A DNA stretch of 17,583 bases, taken from NCBI GenBank assembly GCA_964625175.1, contig CAZVAO010000047.1:1-17583 (forward strand), given 5' to 3'. A program made the position numbers and the translations under genes. How positions within the stretch are numbered: the first letter of the stretch is position 1; each line of letters starts with the position of its first letter. Positions 8,596 to 15,213 of the stretch are shown here, in pieces. The DNA is from CAZVAO01 sp964625175 (GTDB lineage: Bacteria; Bacillota; UBA994; PWPR01). Under the pieces are notes generated by a model. That model did no database searches. It was not told the DNA's origin and saw only the letters and a program-made list of their open reading frames with translations.

Positions 8596-9207
8596 TTAGA
8601 TCTCACGGAAGAGTGCAATCACTTTGCCTAAAATCGAAACATTCTTAGCAAAAATGGGTGGGTAAGCTGGATTTGCAGGTTGAAGTCGAACGTGGTCTGA
8701 CTCTTTATAAAAGGATTTAACGGTTGCTTCATCTTCAAGCAGGGCGACAACCACTTCACTATTGTTGGCGGTTTGCTGCTGGCGCACAACGACGTAATCA
8801 CCGTCATTGATGCCCTTATCAATCATACTGTCCCCTTTAACTCTTAGCATAAAAACCACGTAATCTTTGACCAAAGTAGTTGGCAGGGGGAAGTATTCTT
8901 CAATATTTTCTTCGGCTAAAATAGGAATACCAGCAGTGACGCTGCCGACAATTGGAATATTGCGGATTCCTGAATTGGCTAACTGCATGTTATTGTCTAA
9001 GATCTCAATGGCACGCGGTTTAGCTGCATCACGGCGAATGTATTTCTTGTTTTCGAGTTTGACAAGGTGATTAAACACAGTGGCACTTGATTTCAAACCG
9101 ACTTCTGCACAAATCTCTCTAACTGATGGTGGATAGCCATTATCTCGGATGAATTCGCAAAGATAATTATAAATTTGTTCCTGTCTCTTACTTAGTGCTT
9201 CTTTCAC
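8596..9207 (-). CDS. lexA: SOS response repressor LexA
   Basis: Represses DNA-damage genes and cleaves itself when activated RecA is present. The 203-residue protein has an N-terminal winged helix-turn-helix (about 1-70; GYPPSVREIC then SSATVFNHLVKLE as the recognition region). The self-cleavage bond is A92-G93 in VTAGIP, with catalytic S127 in GDSM and K164 in ATVKSF, so the S24 peptidase dyad is complete. The start is GTG, preceded by GGTGAT, which matches the tail end of the anti-Shine-Dalgarno pairing. It is divergent from trmL across 86 bases that hold a good promoter for lexA and a palindrome, consistent with self-repression. RecA, its activator, lies about 4.5 kb away. Confidence 0.97.
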   Translation of the reverse strand: MKEALSKRQEQIYNYLCEFIRDNGYPPSVREICAEVGLKSSATVFNHLVKLENKKYIRRDAAKPRAIEILDNNMQLANSGIRNIPIVGSVTAGIPILAEENIEEYFPLPTTLVKDYVVFMLRVKGDSMIDKGINDGDYVVVRQQQTANNSEVVVALLEDEATVKSFYKESDHVRLQPANPAYPPIFAKNVSILGKVIALFREI

Positions 9208-9234
9208 TATATCACCACTTTACCCGTTTTTTTA

Positions 9235-9263
9235 ATTATAACAGTAAGCATCAGAATATGCAA
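9235..9263 (-). promoter_or_regulatory. lexA promoter
   Basis: On the minus strand, TTGCAT (9263-9258), a 17-base spacer and a perfect TATAAT (9240-9235). Expected transcription start is near 9228, about 20 bases before the GTG start. The -35 box touches the palindrome at 9263-9274. Confidence 0.75.
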
Positions 9264-9274
9264 AACAATTGTTT
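9263..9274. promoter_or_regulatory. Candidate LexA operator, AAACAATTGTTT
   Basis: A perfect 12-base palindrome between divergent lexA and trmL. It fits the xAAC-N4-GTTx core of Gram-positive LexA boxes, whose usual form is CGAAC-N4-GTTCG, though the outer bases differ. It meets the -35 box of lexA, where bound repressor would block transcription. Assignment to LexA is inference. Confidence 0.5.
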
Positions 9275-9293
9275 GCTTTTTAGGAGTGTAAAA

Positions 9294-9755
9294 ATGTTTA
9301 ATATTGTTTTAGTTGAACCAGAAATACCCCCCAATACCGGAAATATTGCGCGTACATGTGCCGTGGTGAATGCCAATCTGCACTTGGTGAAACCGCTTGG
9401 GTTTTCAATTGACAATAAATATGTCAAACGTGCGGGTTTGGATTACTGGGATCAGGTCAGTATCACCGTTCACGACTCCCTTGAGGCTTTTATGGCCCAA
9501 TACTCTGATAAGCGATTCTTCTTAGCGACCACAAAAACAGATCAAGTTTACAGTGACATTGCCTATCAGGAGGGGGACTACATTCTCTTTGGCAGTGAAA
9601 CCAGAGGCCTCTCTGAAGCTTTGCTGAAACAATATCCTGAGCAGTGTATTACAATACCGATGACGGAAGGGCTACGCTCGTTGAACCTTTCAAATGCTGT
9701 AGCGATCGTTGTTTACGAAGCCTGGCGTCAACAGAATTTTAAGAATTCGCGTTAA
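9294..9755 (+). CDS. trmL: tRNA (cytidine/uridine-34-2'-O)-methyltransferase TrmL
   Basis: SPOUT-class enzyme that methylates the ribose of the wobble base in tRNA-Leu isoacceptors, using SAM. The 153-residue protein is the compact single-domain form (E. coli TrmL is 157). Motif 1 is N14-TGNIAR, motif 2 is LFGSETRGL (98-106), and motif 3 runs from IPM (121) through RSLNLSNAVA (128-137); the last two form the SAM-binding knot. The start ATG 9294 follows TAGGAG at 9281-9286. A longer frame reaches upstream to 9195 but its extra 33 residues overlap the lexA promoter and are unlike the family. In E. coli TrmL acts best on tRNA already carrying the A37 modification made by MiaA and MiaB, both encoded here. 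No terminator separates it from the next gene. Confidence 0.94.
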   Translation: MFNIVLVEPEIPPNTGNIARTCAVVNANLHLVKPLGFSIDNKYVKRAGLDYWDQVSITVHDSLEAFMAQYSDKRFFLATTKTDQVYSDIAYQEGDYILFGSETRGLSEALLKQYPEQCITIPMTEGLRSLNLSNAVAIVVYEAWRQQNFKNSR

Positions 9756-9820
9756 GTCGTTTAGCTGCTGGAAATTTTATTCGAATGGATTAGGATCAAA
9801 TGACAAGAATAAAGCCATTA

Positions 9821-9830
9821 AAGGAGAGGG
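9821..9830 (+). promoter_or_regulatory. Ribosome binding site of the PRPP-synthetase-like gene
   Basis: AAGGAGAGGG lies 5 to 9 bases before ATG 9836. A weaker TAGGA precedes the in-frame ATG at 9800. Site strength and the family N-terminus both favour 9836. Confidence 0.65.
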
Positions 9831-9835
9831 AAGAT

Positions 9836-10801
9836 ATGACCCCATTAGACCCGAATGCGATTGCCATTATTGCAGGTTCATCAAGTGTGAATTTTACGGA
9901 ATCGGTCTGCGCAGCCTTAGGTTTAACGCGCAGTGCGGGAATCACTAAAATATTTACGGAGGGCAACACCTATGTGCAGGCGCTTGAAACCGTACGTGGG
10001 AAAAATGTTTATTTAATTCAGTCCATAGCGCTCGATCCCAATAATGAGTTTGTGGAAATTCTCTTCTGGTTGGATGCGCTGAAAAGAGCTAGTGCTGCCT
10101 CAGTCACCTTAATCATGCCCTACTTTGGCTATGCTAAGGGAGATAAAAAAGATGAACCTAGGGTATCAATAAGGGCGCGAGTGTGTGCAGAATGCTTGGA
10201 ATTAGCCGGTGCAGATCGGATCGTGACAATGGATCTGCATGCGCCACAGATCCAGGGATTCTTCAAGAGATCTGTCGATCATCTTTTCGCCTATCCCATG
10301 CTGTGTGATTACCTTACAACGCTTGATTTGACAGATTTTACGGTTGTATCACCCGATAGTGGGTTTATCAAAGATGCCCGAAAATATGCTAAACGGTTGG
10401 ATCTTCCTATGGCGATTGCCTGCAAAGAGCGATTAGATCACACGGAAAACCCTAATTTTCTCGAGATTATAGGAAAAGTTACTGGCCGTAATATTCTTTT
10501 GGTGGATGACTTCTGTATTTCGGGGAACACCTTGATGAATTTGGCAGAAGCATTAGTGGAGAAAGGAGCAAAGCGAATTATTGCTTGCACCTCTCATCTT
10601 TTACTTAGTGAAGCTGGTGTCAAGCAATTAGAGAACAGTCCAATTGAAATGCTTCTCACAACCGATACCATTTACAATCCTTATGCGGTATATTCACAAA
10701 AGATTAAAATTGTACAGACGGCCCATTTATTTGCGAAAGTGATCCATAGTATAGAGAAAAAGGAATCTGTAAGCGTTTTTTTCGACGGAAGCACGAGCTA
10801 A
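9836..10801 (+). CDS. Divergent ribose-phosphate pyrophosphokinase (PRPP synthetase) paralogue
   Basis: PRPP synthetases join ribose 5-phosphate and ATP to give PRPP. The 321-residue protein clearly has the two-domain family fold: VRGKNVYLIQS (53-63), LDALKRASA (79-87), YFGYA (96-100), MDLHAPQIQGFF (132-143), VVSPDSGFIKDARKYAKR (170-187) and the PRPP loop VDDFCISGNT (223-232). It departs from housekeeping Prs at several points. The RQDRK segment is replaced by KGDKKDEP (101-108). The ATP-site FSDGE-like stretch reads FTEGN. The DDMIDTAGT loop has become DDFCISGNT. K197 and R199 resemble the catalytic KxR of the flexible loop. It follows trmL by 80 bases and ends before a clear terminator, so trmL and this gene may be co-transcribed. 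Housekeeping prs is usually elsewhere (near glmU), so this is probably a second paralogue. The fold is secure; enzymatic activity and role are not. Confidence 0.85.
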   Translation: MTPLDPNAIAIIAGSSSVNFTESVCAALGLTRSAGITKIFTEGNTYVQALETVRGKNVYLIQSIALDPNNEFVEILFWLDALKRASAASVTLIMPYFGYAKGDKKDEPRVSIRARVCAECLELAGADRIVTMDLHAPQIQGFFKRSVDHLFAYPMLCDYLTTLDLTDFTVVSPDSGFIKDARKYAKRLDLPMAIACKERLDHTENPNFLEIIGKVTGRNILLVDDFCISGNTLMNLAEALVEKGAKRIIACTSHLLLSEAGVKQLENSPIEMLLTTDTIYNPYAVYSQKIKIVQTAHLFAKVIHSIEKKESVSVFFDGSTS

Positions 10802-10853
10802 AAATGCGATGTTTCTGTTAATTTAGCAATGCACTAGCCAGCGATTACCTGTC

Positions 10854-10882
10854 AAAGCGGTCTCATTGAGTTCCGCTTTTTT
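10854..10882 (+). terminator. Rho-independent terminator after the PRPP-synthetase-like gene
   Basis: AAAGCGG (10854-10860) pairs with CCGCTTT (10873-10879), with an inner CTC/GAG pairing in the loop and six T residues at 10877-10882. It closes the trmL transcript and separates it from the FAH operon. Confidence 0.85.
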
Positions 10883-11043
10883 ATATTCGCAATCACAGAT
10901 AATATGTTTTTCAGGAAAGGTCTTAGTGTGCTATTATAGTATTAAGACAATTCGTCTGTCTAAAAATAGTAGCAAACGTCATGTTGCAGTTTATCGCTTT
11001 GTATTGGACATTATGGCGGCACATATCATAAAAGGGGAATACT
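10883..11043 (+). promoter_or_regulatory. Upstream region of the FAH-amidase-mgtC operon
   Basis: 161 bases between a terminator and the FAH gene must hold its promoter unless there is read-through. The best candidate is TATTAT at 10932-10937 with TTTTCA at 10908-10913 (18-base spacer), a weak match. AAAGGGG at 11031-11037 is the ribosome site of the FAH gene. No operator or riboswitch is recognised. Confidence 0.3.
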
Positions 11044-11928
11044 ATGAAACTTATGCTTGGTTATTTTGCAATTAATGGGACACAGCAGGTTGGTCTTTAT
11101 CAGCCCGAAGAAGAGCGGATCTATCCAATTAAGGGCATTCCTGCGCTTGAACACGTTGAGGATATGTATCAGGCGATCGAGGTTGGATATCCATCAATCA
11201 TCGCCAGTTTTCAGGCTTGTTCATCGGCGGATCTAATCTCTTTTGATAAAGAGGATGTGCAATTCCTATCTCCATTTCCTCAGCTGCGGCGCAATGTTAT
11301 TTGCCTAGGATTCAATTATCTGGACCATATTGGCGAATCTCAATCACGACTTGGGAATGAGATCAATATTCCTGAATATCCAATCTTCTTTTCCAAAATG
11401 GCCCTTGAAACGATCGGGCCTCAAGGGGAAATTGACAGCAGCTCTACTACTGAGCTCGATTATGAAGTTGAATTAGCTGTAATTATAGGTAAAAAAGGTA
11501 AGAATATCGCAAAGTCTCAAGTCCAAGATTATATATTTGGCTATACAATTATGAATGACATTAGCGATCGTCGTTTGCAGCGCATCCATAAGCAGTATTT
11601 ACGTGGGAAGAGTCTAGACACCTTCACAGCAATTGGTCCCTATATTGTACCAGCAGATCAGATTAAATGGCCTGTGGAATTGGATTTGCGTTCAATCGTC
11701 AATGGCGAAGTTAGACAGAATTCAAATACGAAGAAACTCCTGTTTGATATTCCGACAATCATTCAACAATTGTCGCAGGGCTTCACGTTACTACCGGGAG
11801 ATATCATTGCAACGGGAACCCCATCGGGTGTAGGCATGGGCTATAAACCACAGCGTTTCCTCAAGTGCGGCGACACCGTTTCTTGTGAAATCGAGAATAT
11901 AGGAATGCTGACGAATATTGTAAAATAG
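11044..11928 (+). CDS. Fumarylacetoacetate hydrolase (FAH) family protein
   Basis: A 294-residue member of the FAH superfamily, whose metal-dependent enzymes hydrolyse, decarboxylate or tautomerise beta-keto and 2-oxo acids (acylpyruvases, oxaloacetate decarboxylase/tautomerase, HHDD isomerases). A divergent N-terminal part of about 80 residues precedes the catalytic domain. There GFNYLDHIGE (89-98) supplies H95 and E98; E141 and E143 in DYEVELAV and D172 in MNDISDR are the metal ligands; K189 is in RGKSLDTF; and TGTPSGVG is at 257-264. All key residues are present. The ATG follows AAAGGGG. It is 18 bases ahead of a Nit2-like amidase and probably in one transcript with it and mgtC. The pairing suggests work on 2-oxo dicarboxylates such as oxaloacetate, but that is inference and the substrate cannot be read from sequence. 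Confidence 0.9.
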   Translation: MKLMLGYFAINGTQQVGLYQPEEERIYPIKGIPALEHVEDMYQAIEVGYPSIIASFQACSSADLISFDKEDVQFLSPFPQLRRNVICLGFNYLDHIGESQSRLGNEINIPEYPIFFSKMALETIGPQGEIDSSSTTELDYEVELAVIIGKKGKNIAKSQVQDYIFGYTIMNDISDRRLQRIHKQYLRGKSLDTFTAIGPYIVPADQIKWPVELDLRSIVNGEVRQNSNTKKLLFDIPTIIQQLSQGFTLLPGDIIATGTPSGVGMGYKPQRFLKCGDTVSCEIENIGMLTNIVK

Positions 11929-11946
11929 CTGTAAGGAGTGACAAAT

Positions 11947-12768
11947 ATGAAAGTCAAAGTGGCCTTATGCCAAATGCCAGTTGAAGCCTCTGTTGAGGTC
12001 AATTTGGGTGTGGCAAAAGCATATATCCAGCGGGCTGCTGATGGTGGAGCACAAATCGTTTGTCTGCCTGAGGTTTTCAATGGACTTTACAACAATGCTA
12101 GTTTTGTTCAAAATGCCGAAGTGCAAGGTGGACGATCCTATCAGATGCTGGCTCAAGCGGCACGTCAGCATGCGATCTACTTAGTTGGTGGGTCCATTAT
12201 CGAGCGTGATGGTGCCGATATTTATAATACCTGCTATATATTTAATCCCTCAGGGGAACTGATTGGCAGGCATCGCAAGGTGCATTTATTTGACATTAAT
12301 GTTGAGAATGGAATTCGTTTCATGGAATCCGAGACGCTAACTGCGGGGGAAGACTTAACAATTGTCGATACTGAATTTGGTAAGATCGGGGTCGCTATTT
12401 GTTTTGATATTCGTTTTGCGGAGTGGTTTCGATTGCTCTCAGAAGCGGGTGCCCAGGCTGTGTTTATACCCGCAGCTTTTAATATGACGACGGGACCAGC
12501 CCATTGGGAGCTATCGTTCCGAGCTAGGGCACTGGATGGTCAGATGTTTATGCTTGGATGCTCTCCTGCTAGAGACGTAGAAGGGGGCTATGTCGCCTAT
12601 GGGCACTCAATTGTGGTCAACCCGTGGGGGACTGTGTTAAAGCAATTATCAGAAAAACCCGATATATTATGGCAGGAAATTGATTTAGCTGAAGGGGCTA
12701 CCATTCGCAATCAAATTCCGATTATCAAAAATATGCGCCGTGATTTGTATGAAGTAAGGCAGCGATAG
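11947..12768 (+). CDS. Carbon-nitrogen hydrolase, Nit2 / omega-amidase-like
   Basis: A nitrilase-superfamily amidase of 273 residues. The Glu-Lys-Cys triad is E42 (CLPEVFNG), K111 (RHRKVHLFDI) and C152 (ICFDIRFAEW), with the second structural glutamate near WELSFRARA. The FNGLYNNASF stretch after the catalytic glutamate and the HLFDI after the lysine resemble Nit2/omega-amidases, which hydrolyse 2-oxoglutaramate and 2-oxosuccinamate, or the related Nit1 deaminated-glutathione amidase. The start ATG 11947 has AAGGAG at 11933-11938; the in-frame GTG at 11938 overlaps that site and is unlikely. It sits 18 bases after the FAH gene and 3 bases before mgtC. Family confidence is high; substrate assignment is moderate. 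Confidence 0.88.
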   Translation: MKVKVALCQMPVEASVEVNLGVAKAYIQRAADGGAQIVCLPEVFNGLYNNASFVQNAEVQGGRSYQMLAQAARQHAIYLVGGSIIERDGADIYNTCYIFNPSGELIGRHRKVHLFDINVENGIRFMESETLTAGEDLTIVDTEFGKIGVAICFDIRFAEWFRLLSEAGAQAVFIPAAFNMTTGPAHWELSFRARALDGQMFMLGCSPARDVEGGYVAYGHSIVVNPWGTVLKQLSEKPDILWQEIDLAEGATIRNQIPIIKNMRRDLYEVRQR

Positions 12769-12771
12769 CTT

Positions 12772-13413
12772 ATGGACGTTCAATTAGATATCGTCGTTAA
12801 ATTATTATTAGCATTGGTATTTGGTGGGGTAGTTGGCTGGGAACGCGAACGATCTGCTCGTCCGGCAGGACTGAGAACGCATGTGCTGGTTTGTGTAGGC
12901 TCAACGCTGATGACCATTGTTTCCATTCAGGGATTTGTTGGTGCGGATCCGAGTCGAGTCGCTGCTCAAATTGTGAGTGGGATCGGATTCTTAGGTGCTG
13001 GTACCATCATGCGTGACGGAATAACAATCCGGGGGCTTACCACAGCGGCAAGCTTGTGGGTCATTGCGGGAATCGGTATGGCTGTAGGAACCGGCTATTA
13101 CTTTGCCGCTTTTGTAGCGACTATGATCGTATTAGGAACCCTGTCAATATTGATGTACATCGAATTAAAAATTATCAAAGGACACAAGCAGCGTCAATTC
13201 ATTATCGAAGCTCAGAATCATCCAGGTCTCATTGGGAATATCGGAATTGTCTTAGGGAAATATGATATTGATATCAGTTCGATCCAGCTCAAGAGCAATG
13301 CTTCAATGATGACGGTGACTTTAATTACCCATGTTCCGATGGATGCAGATCTAGGGATCGTGACCGATTACCTGCGTAATATTAAATCGATTATCACGAT
13401 TGAAGTTATTTAG
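12772..13413 (+). CDS. MgtC/SapB family membrane protein
   Basis: A 213-residue inner-membrane protein. About five hydrophobic segments lie within 5-130, with the family signatures GWERERSARPAGLRTH (22-37), SGIGFLGAGTIM (69-80) and RGLTTAASLW (87-96). A soluble C-terminal domain of about 75 residues (from 140) looks ACT-like. MgtC in Salmonella acts on the F-type ATP synthase and in adaptation to low magnesium and acid; many MgtC/SapB proteins in non-pathogens have unknown roles. It starts 3 bases after the amidase stop with only a weak AAGG upstream, so it is likely coupled to that gene. No magnesium riboswitch leader is seen. A terminator follows. Confidence 0.92.
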   Translation: MDVQLDIVVKLLLALVFGGVVGWERERSARPAGLRTHVLVCVGSTLMTIVSIQGFVGADPSRVAAQIVSGIGFLGAGTIMRDGITIRGLTTAASLWVIAGIGMAVGTGYYFAAFVATMIVLGTLSILMYIELKIIKGHKQRQFIIEAQNHPGLIGNIGIVLGKYDIDISSIQLKSNASMMTVTLITHVPMDADLGIVTDYLRNIKSIITIEVI

Positions 13414-13428
13414 ATTCTTTCATGACTG

Positions 13429-13452
13429 AACGACCTCTTTGGGTCGTTTTTT
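13429..13452 (+). terminator. Rho-independent terminator after mgtC
   Basis: AACGACC (13429-13435), a 6-base loop, GGTCGTT (13442-13448) and a T run to 13452. It ends the FAH-amidase-mgtC transcript ahead of recA. Confidence 0.85.
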
Positions 13453-13560
13453 CTATTAAGAGAACGATTTACTTCACTAAGATTGACCCCATCTTTGCCC
13501 AAAAACTTACAACCTCCTTATCGTTCGGCTGAGCAAAATATCCGAAATAGCCTTGCCAGA

Positions 13561-13604
13561 CAGGATAATCCATAAATTCCCATAATTATGAAAAGATAAT
13601 CCTG
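13561..13604. repeat. Inverted repeat / hairpin upstream of the recA promoter
   Basis: CAGGATAATC (13561-13570) and GATAATCCTG (13595-13604) pair at 9 of 10 positions, and the loop adds CATAA with TTATG. It has no following T run, so it is not a terminator. It ends 18 bases before the recA -35 box. Confidence 0.5.
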
Positions 13605-13622
13605 CTCAAAGGGTGTGTTTGC

Positions 13623-13651
13623 TTGTTTTAGGCGGCTTTCTTTGCTATCAT
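13623..13651 (+). promoter_or_regulatory. recA promoter
   Basis: TTGTTT (13623-13628), a 17-base spacer and TATCAT (13646-13651). Predicted start is near 13658, giving a leader of about 66 bases. The hexamers are moderate matches to the sigma-A consensus. Confidence 0.55.
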
Positions 13652-13723
13652 ATTGAAGTGAGTATAAATATGAACAAATCGTATTCTATCTTATAAATGG
13701 AAAATAAATATGGAGGATTATAC

Positions 13724-14731
13724 ATGGAGAAACAAAAAGCTTTAGATATGGCTCTGCGTCAAATAGAAAAGCAACATGGTAAAGGAAGTATAATGCGTTT
13801 AGGCGATGATGCACGATCAATGGATGTTAGCGTGATATCGAGTGGCTGCTTGGATATAGATATTGCCCTAGGTGTAGGTGGTGTTCCGCGTGGTCGCATT
13901 ATCGAATTATATGGACCAGAATCATCTGGTAAAACAACCGTATCCTTACACATGTTAGCTAGTGCTCAAAGAGCAGGCGGCATGGTGGCTTTTATCGATG
14001 CAGAACATGCGCTTGATCCCCAGTATGCGGGTAACCTAGGTGTGGATATTGAAAATCTCTTAGTTGCACAACCCGATTCTGGCGAACAGGCTTTGGAAAT
14101 TGTAGAATCATTGGTGCGCAGTAATGCCGTAGATATGATTGTCATCGATTCGGTCGCCGCTTTAGTTCCTCGTGCTGAATTGGAAGGTGAAATGGGTGAT
14201 TCCCATATGGGTTTACATGCCAGACTGATGTCTCAGGCGATGCGTAAATTAGCGGGTGTGATTAACCGCTCTAAAACGGCCGTTATTTTCATCAATCAAA
14301 TACGTGAGAAAATTGGTGTTATGTTCGGCAATCCTGAAACGACAACAGGTGGGCGAGCTCTAAAATTTTACTCATCCGTTCGACTTGAAGTCCGACGAGC
14401 TTCGCAAATTAAGGATGGCACGGATGCAATCGGCAACCGCACTCGCATTAAAATAGTAAAGAACAAAGTAGCCCCGCCCTTCAAGGTGGCTGAATTTGAT
14501 ATCATATATGGTGAGGGAATATCTCTCATTGGGAGTGTGTTAGATAATGCAGTTGCGTTGGGTTTTGTTCAAAAATCTGGCTCTTGGTATTCTTATCAAG
14601 ATGAGCGGCTTGGGCAGGGTCGTGAAAATGCGAAGAAAGCGCTCAAAGAGAATCCTGAGGTGGCTCGAATTTTAGAGAATCAAATTCGTGAGCACCATAA
14701 CTTGCCTCTAATTCCCAATACTGAATCGTAA
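13724..14731 (+). CDS. recA: DNA recombinase RecA
   Basis: Forms filaments on single-stranded DNA, drives strand exchange, and activates LexA self-cleavage. The 335-residue protein shows Walker A GPESSGKTT (64-72), catalytic E94 in DAEHALDP, Walker B VDMIVIDSVAALVP (136-149), the mobile L2 loop around 193-210 (NQIREKIGV to TTTGGRALK) and a C-terminal domain ending in a short, only mildly acidic tail. The start ATG 13724 follows GGAGG at 13712-13716 by 7 bases. An in-frame ATG at 13697 would add nine residues and has no ribosome site. It is followed one base later by recX, its regulator, and then rny. Confidence 0.98.
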   Translation: MEKQKALDMALRQIEKQHGKGSIMRLGDDARSMDVSVISSGCLDIDIALGVGGVPRGRIIELYGPESSGKTTVSLHMLASAQRAGGMVAFIDAEHALDPQYAGNLGVDIENLLVAQPDSGEQALEIVESLVRSNAVDMIVIDSVAALVPRAELEGEMGDSHMGLHARLMSQAMRKLAGVINRSKTAVIFINQIREKIGVMFGNPETTTGGRALKFYSSVRLEVRRASQIKDGTDAIGNRTRIKIVKNKVAPPFKVAEFDIIYGEGISLIGSVLDNAVALGFVQKSGSWYSYQDERLGQGRENAKKALKENPEVARILENQIREHHNLPLIPNTES

Positions 14732-14732
14732 A

Positions 14733-15188
14733 ATGACAGCAAGGAGTGAGTTTGTAAAGGCATTGGAATATACGTTTCGCCTACTTTCTCGGCAAGATTA
14801 TTCAAAATTACGTATTAAACAAAAACTACAGAAACGTGATTATCCAATTACTGTAATTGATGACGTAATTGCTTATTTAGAAGAACACAACTATATAAAC
14901 GAGGTGCGCACGGTTAAAAATTTGGTGCATACTCGTTTTGAACATCGTCACTGGGGTCCCTATAAAGTACAAAATAGTTTGTATAAAATGGGCTATGAAA
15001 GCGATATTGTCGCTGATAAACTTCAAGATTTTGACGATGAACGTATTTTACATTATTGTGAAGCAGCTGCTGCCGATTACAATAAACGAAAACCAAGCGC
15101 TTCCCGAGAGCAGATTTACCGTTTTCTCGTTAGACGCGGTTTTCCGACCCATATTATTTATCAGGCATTAAACAGCTCTACACACTAG
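14733..15188 (+). CDS. recX: RecA regulatory protein RecX
   Basis: RecX binds RecA filaments and modulates their activity. The 151-residue protein is built of repeated three-helix units, with family features LLSRQDYSKLRIKQKL, Y-I-N-E (about 53-56) and a second repeat ending in FLVRRGFPTHII. The ATG starts one base after the recA stop (TAAAATG), so translation is probably coupled. There is no Shine-Dalgarno sequence upstream; an AAGGAG lies just inside the frame at 14741-14746, but no in-frame start is at good distance from it (the first TTG is at 14763). Position after recA supports the call. Confidence 0.92.
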   Translation: MTARSEFVKALEYTFRLLSRQDYSKLRIKQKLQKRDYPITVIDDVIAYLEEHNYINEVRTVKNLVHTRFEHRHWGPYKVQNSLYKMGYESDIVADKLQDFDDERILHYCEAAAADYNKRKPSASREQIYRFLVRRGFPTHIIYQALNSSTH

Positions 15189-15213
15189 TGTTTATCATAG
15201 AAAGGACAAAATA

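Larger units (their letters stand above)
13453..13723 (+). other. recA upstream region
   Basis: With the preceding terminator this is a gene-free stretch of 310 bases (13414-13723). It holds a 44-base hairpin at 13561-13604, a recA promoter at 13623-13651 and the ribosome site at 13712-13716. I find no perfect GAAC-N4-GTTC or AAAC-N4-GTTT palindrome; the nearest is a poor GAAC...GTATTC at 13672-13686, downstream of the promoter. No small gene is supported. Confidence 0.5.

Noticed and set aside
9195..9293. A 33-residue N-terminal extension of TrmL
   Set aside because: It covers the lexA promoter and palindrome and is unlike the family. ATG 9294 has a good TAGGAG site.
10866..11075. A 69-codon plus-strand frame between the PRPP-synthetase-like gene and the FAH gene
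   Set aside because: It starts within the terminator and overlaps the FAH start in another frame. No ribosome site precedes it and its composition is unlike a conserved protein.
13672..13686. GAAC...GTATTC as a LexA box at recA
   Set aside because: One half-site is broken and the spacing differs from the standard 4-base centre. It is too weak to annotate.
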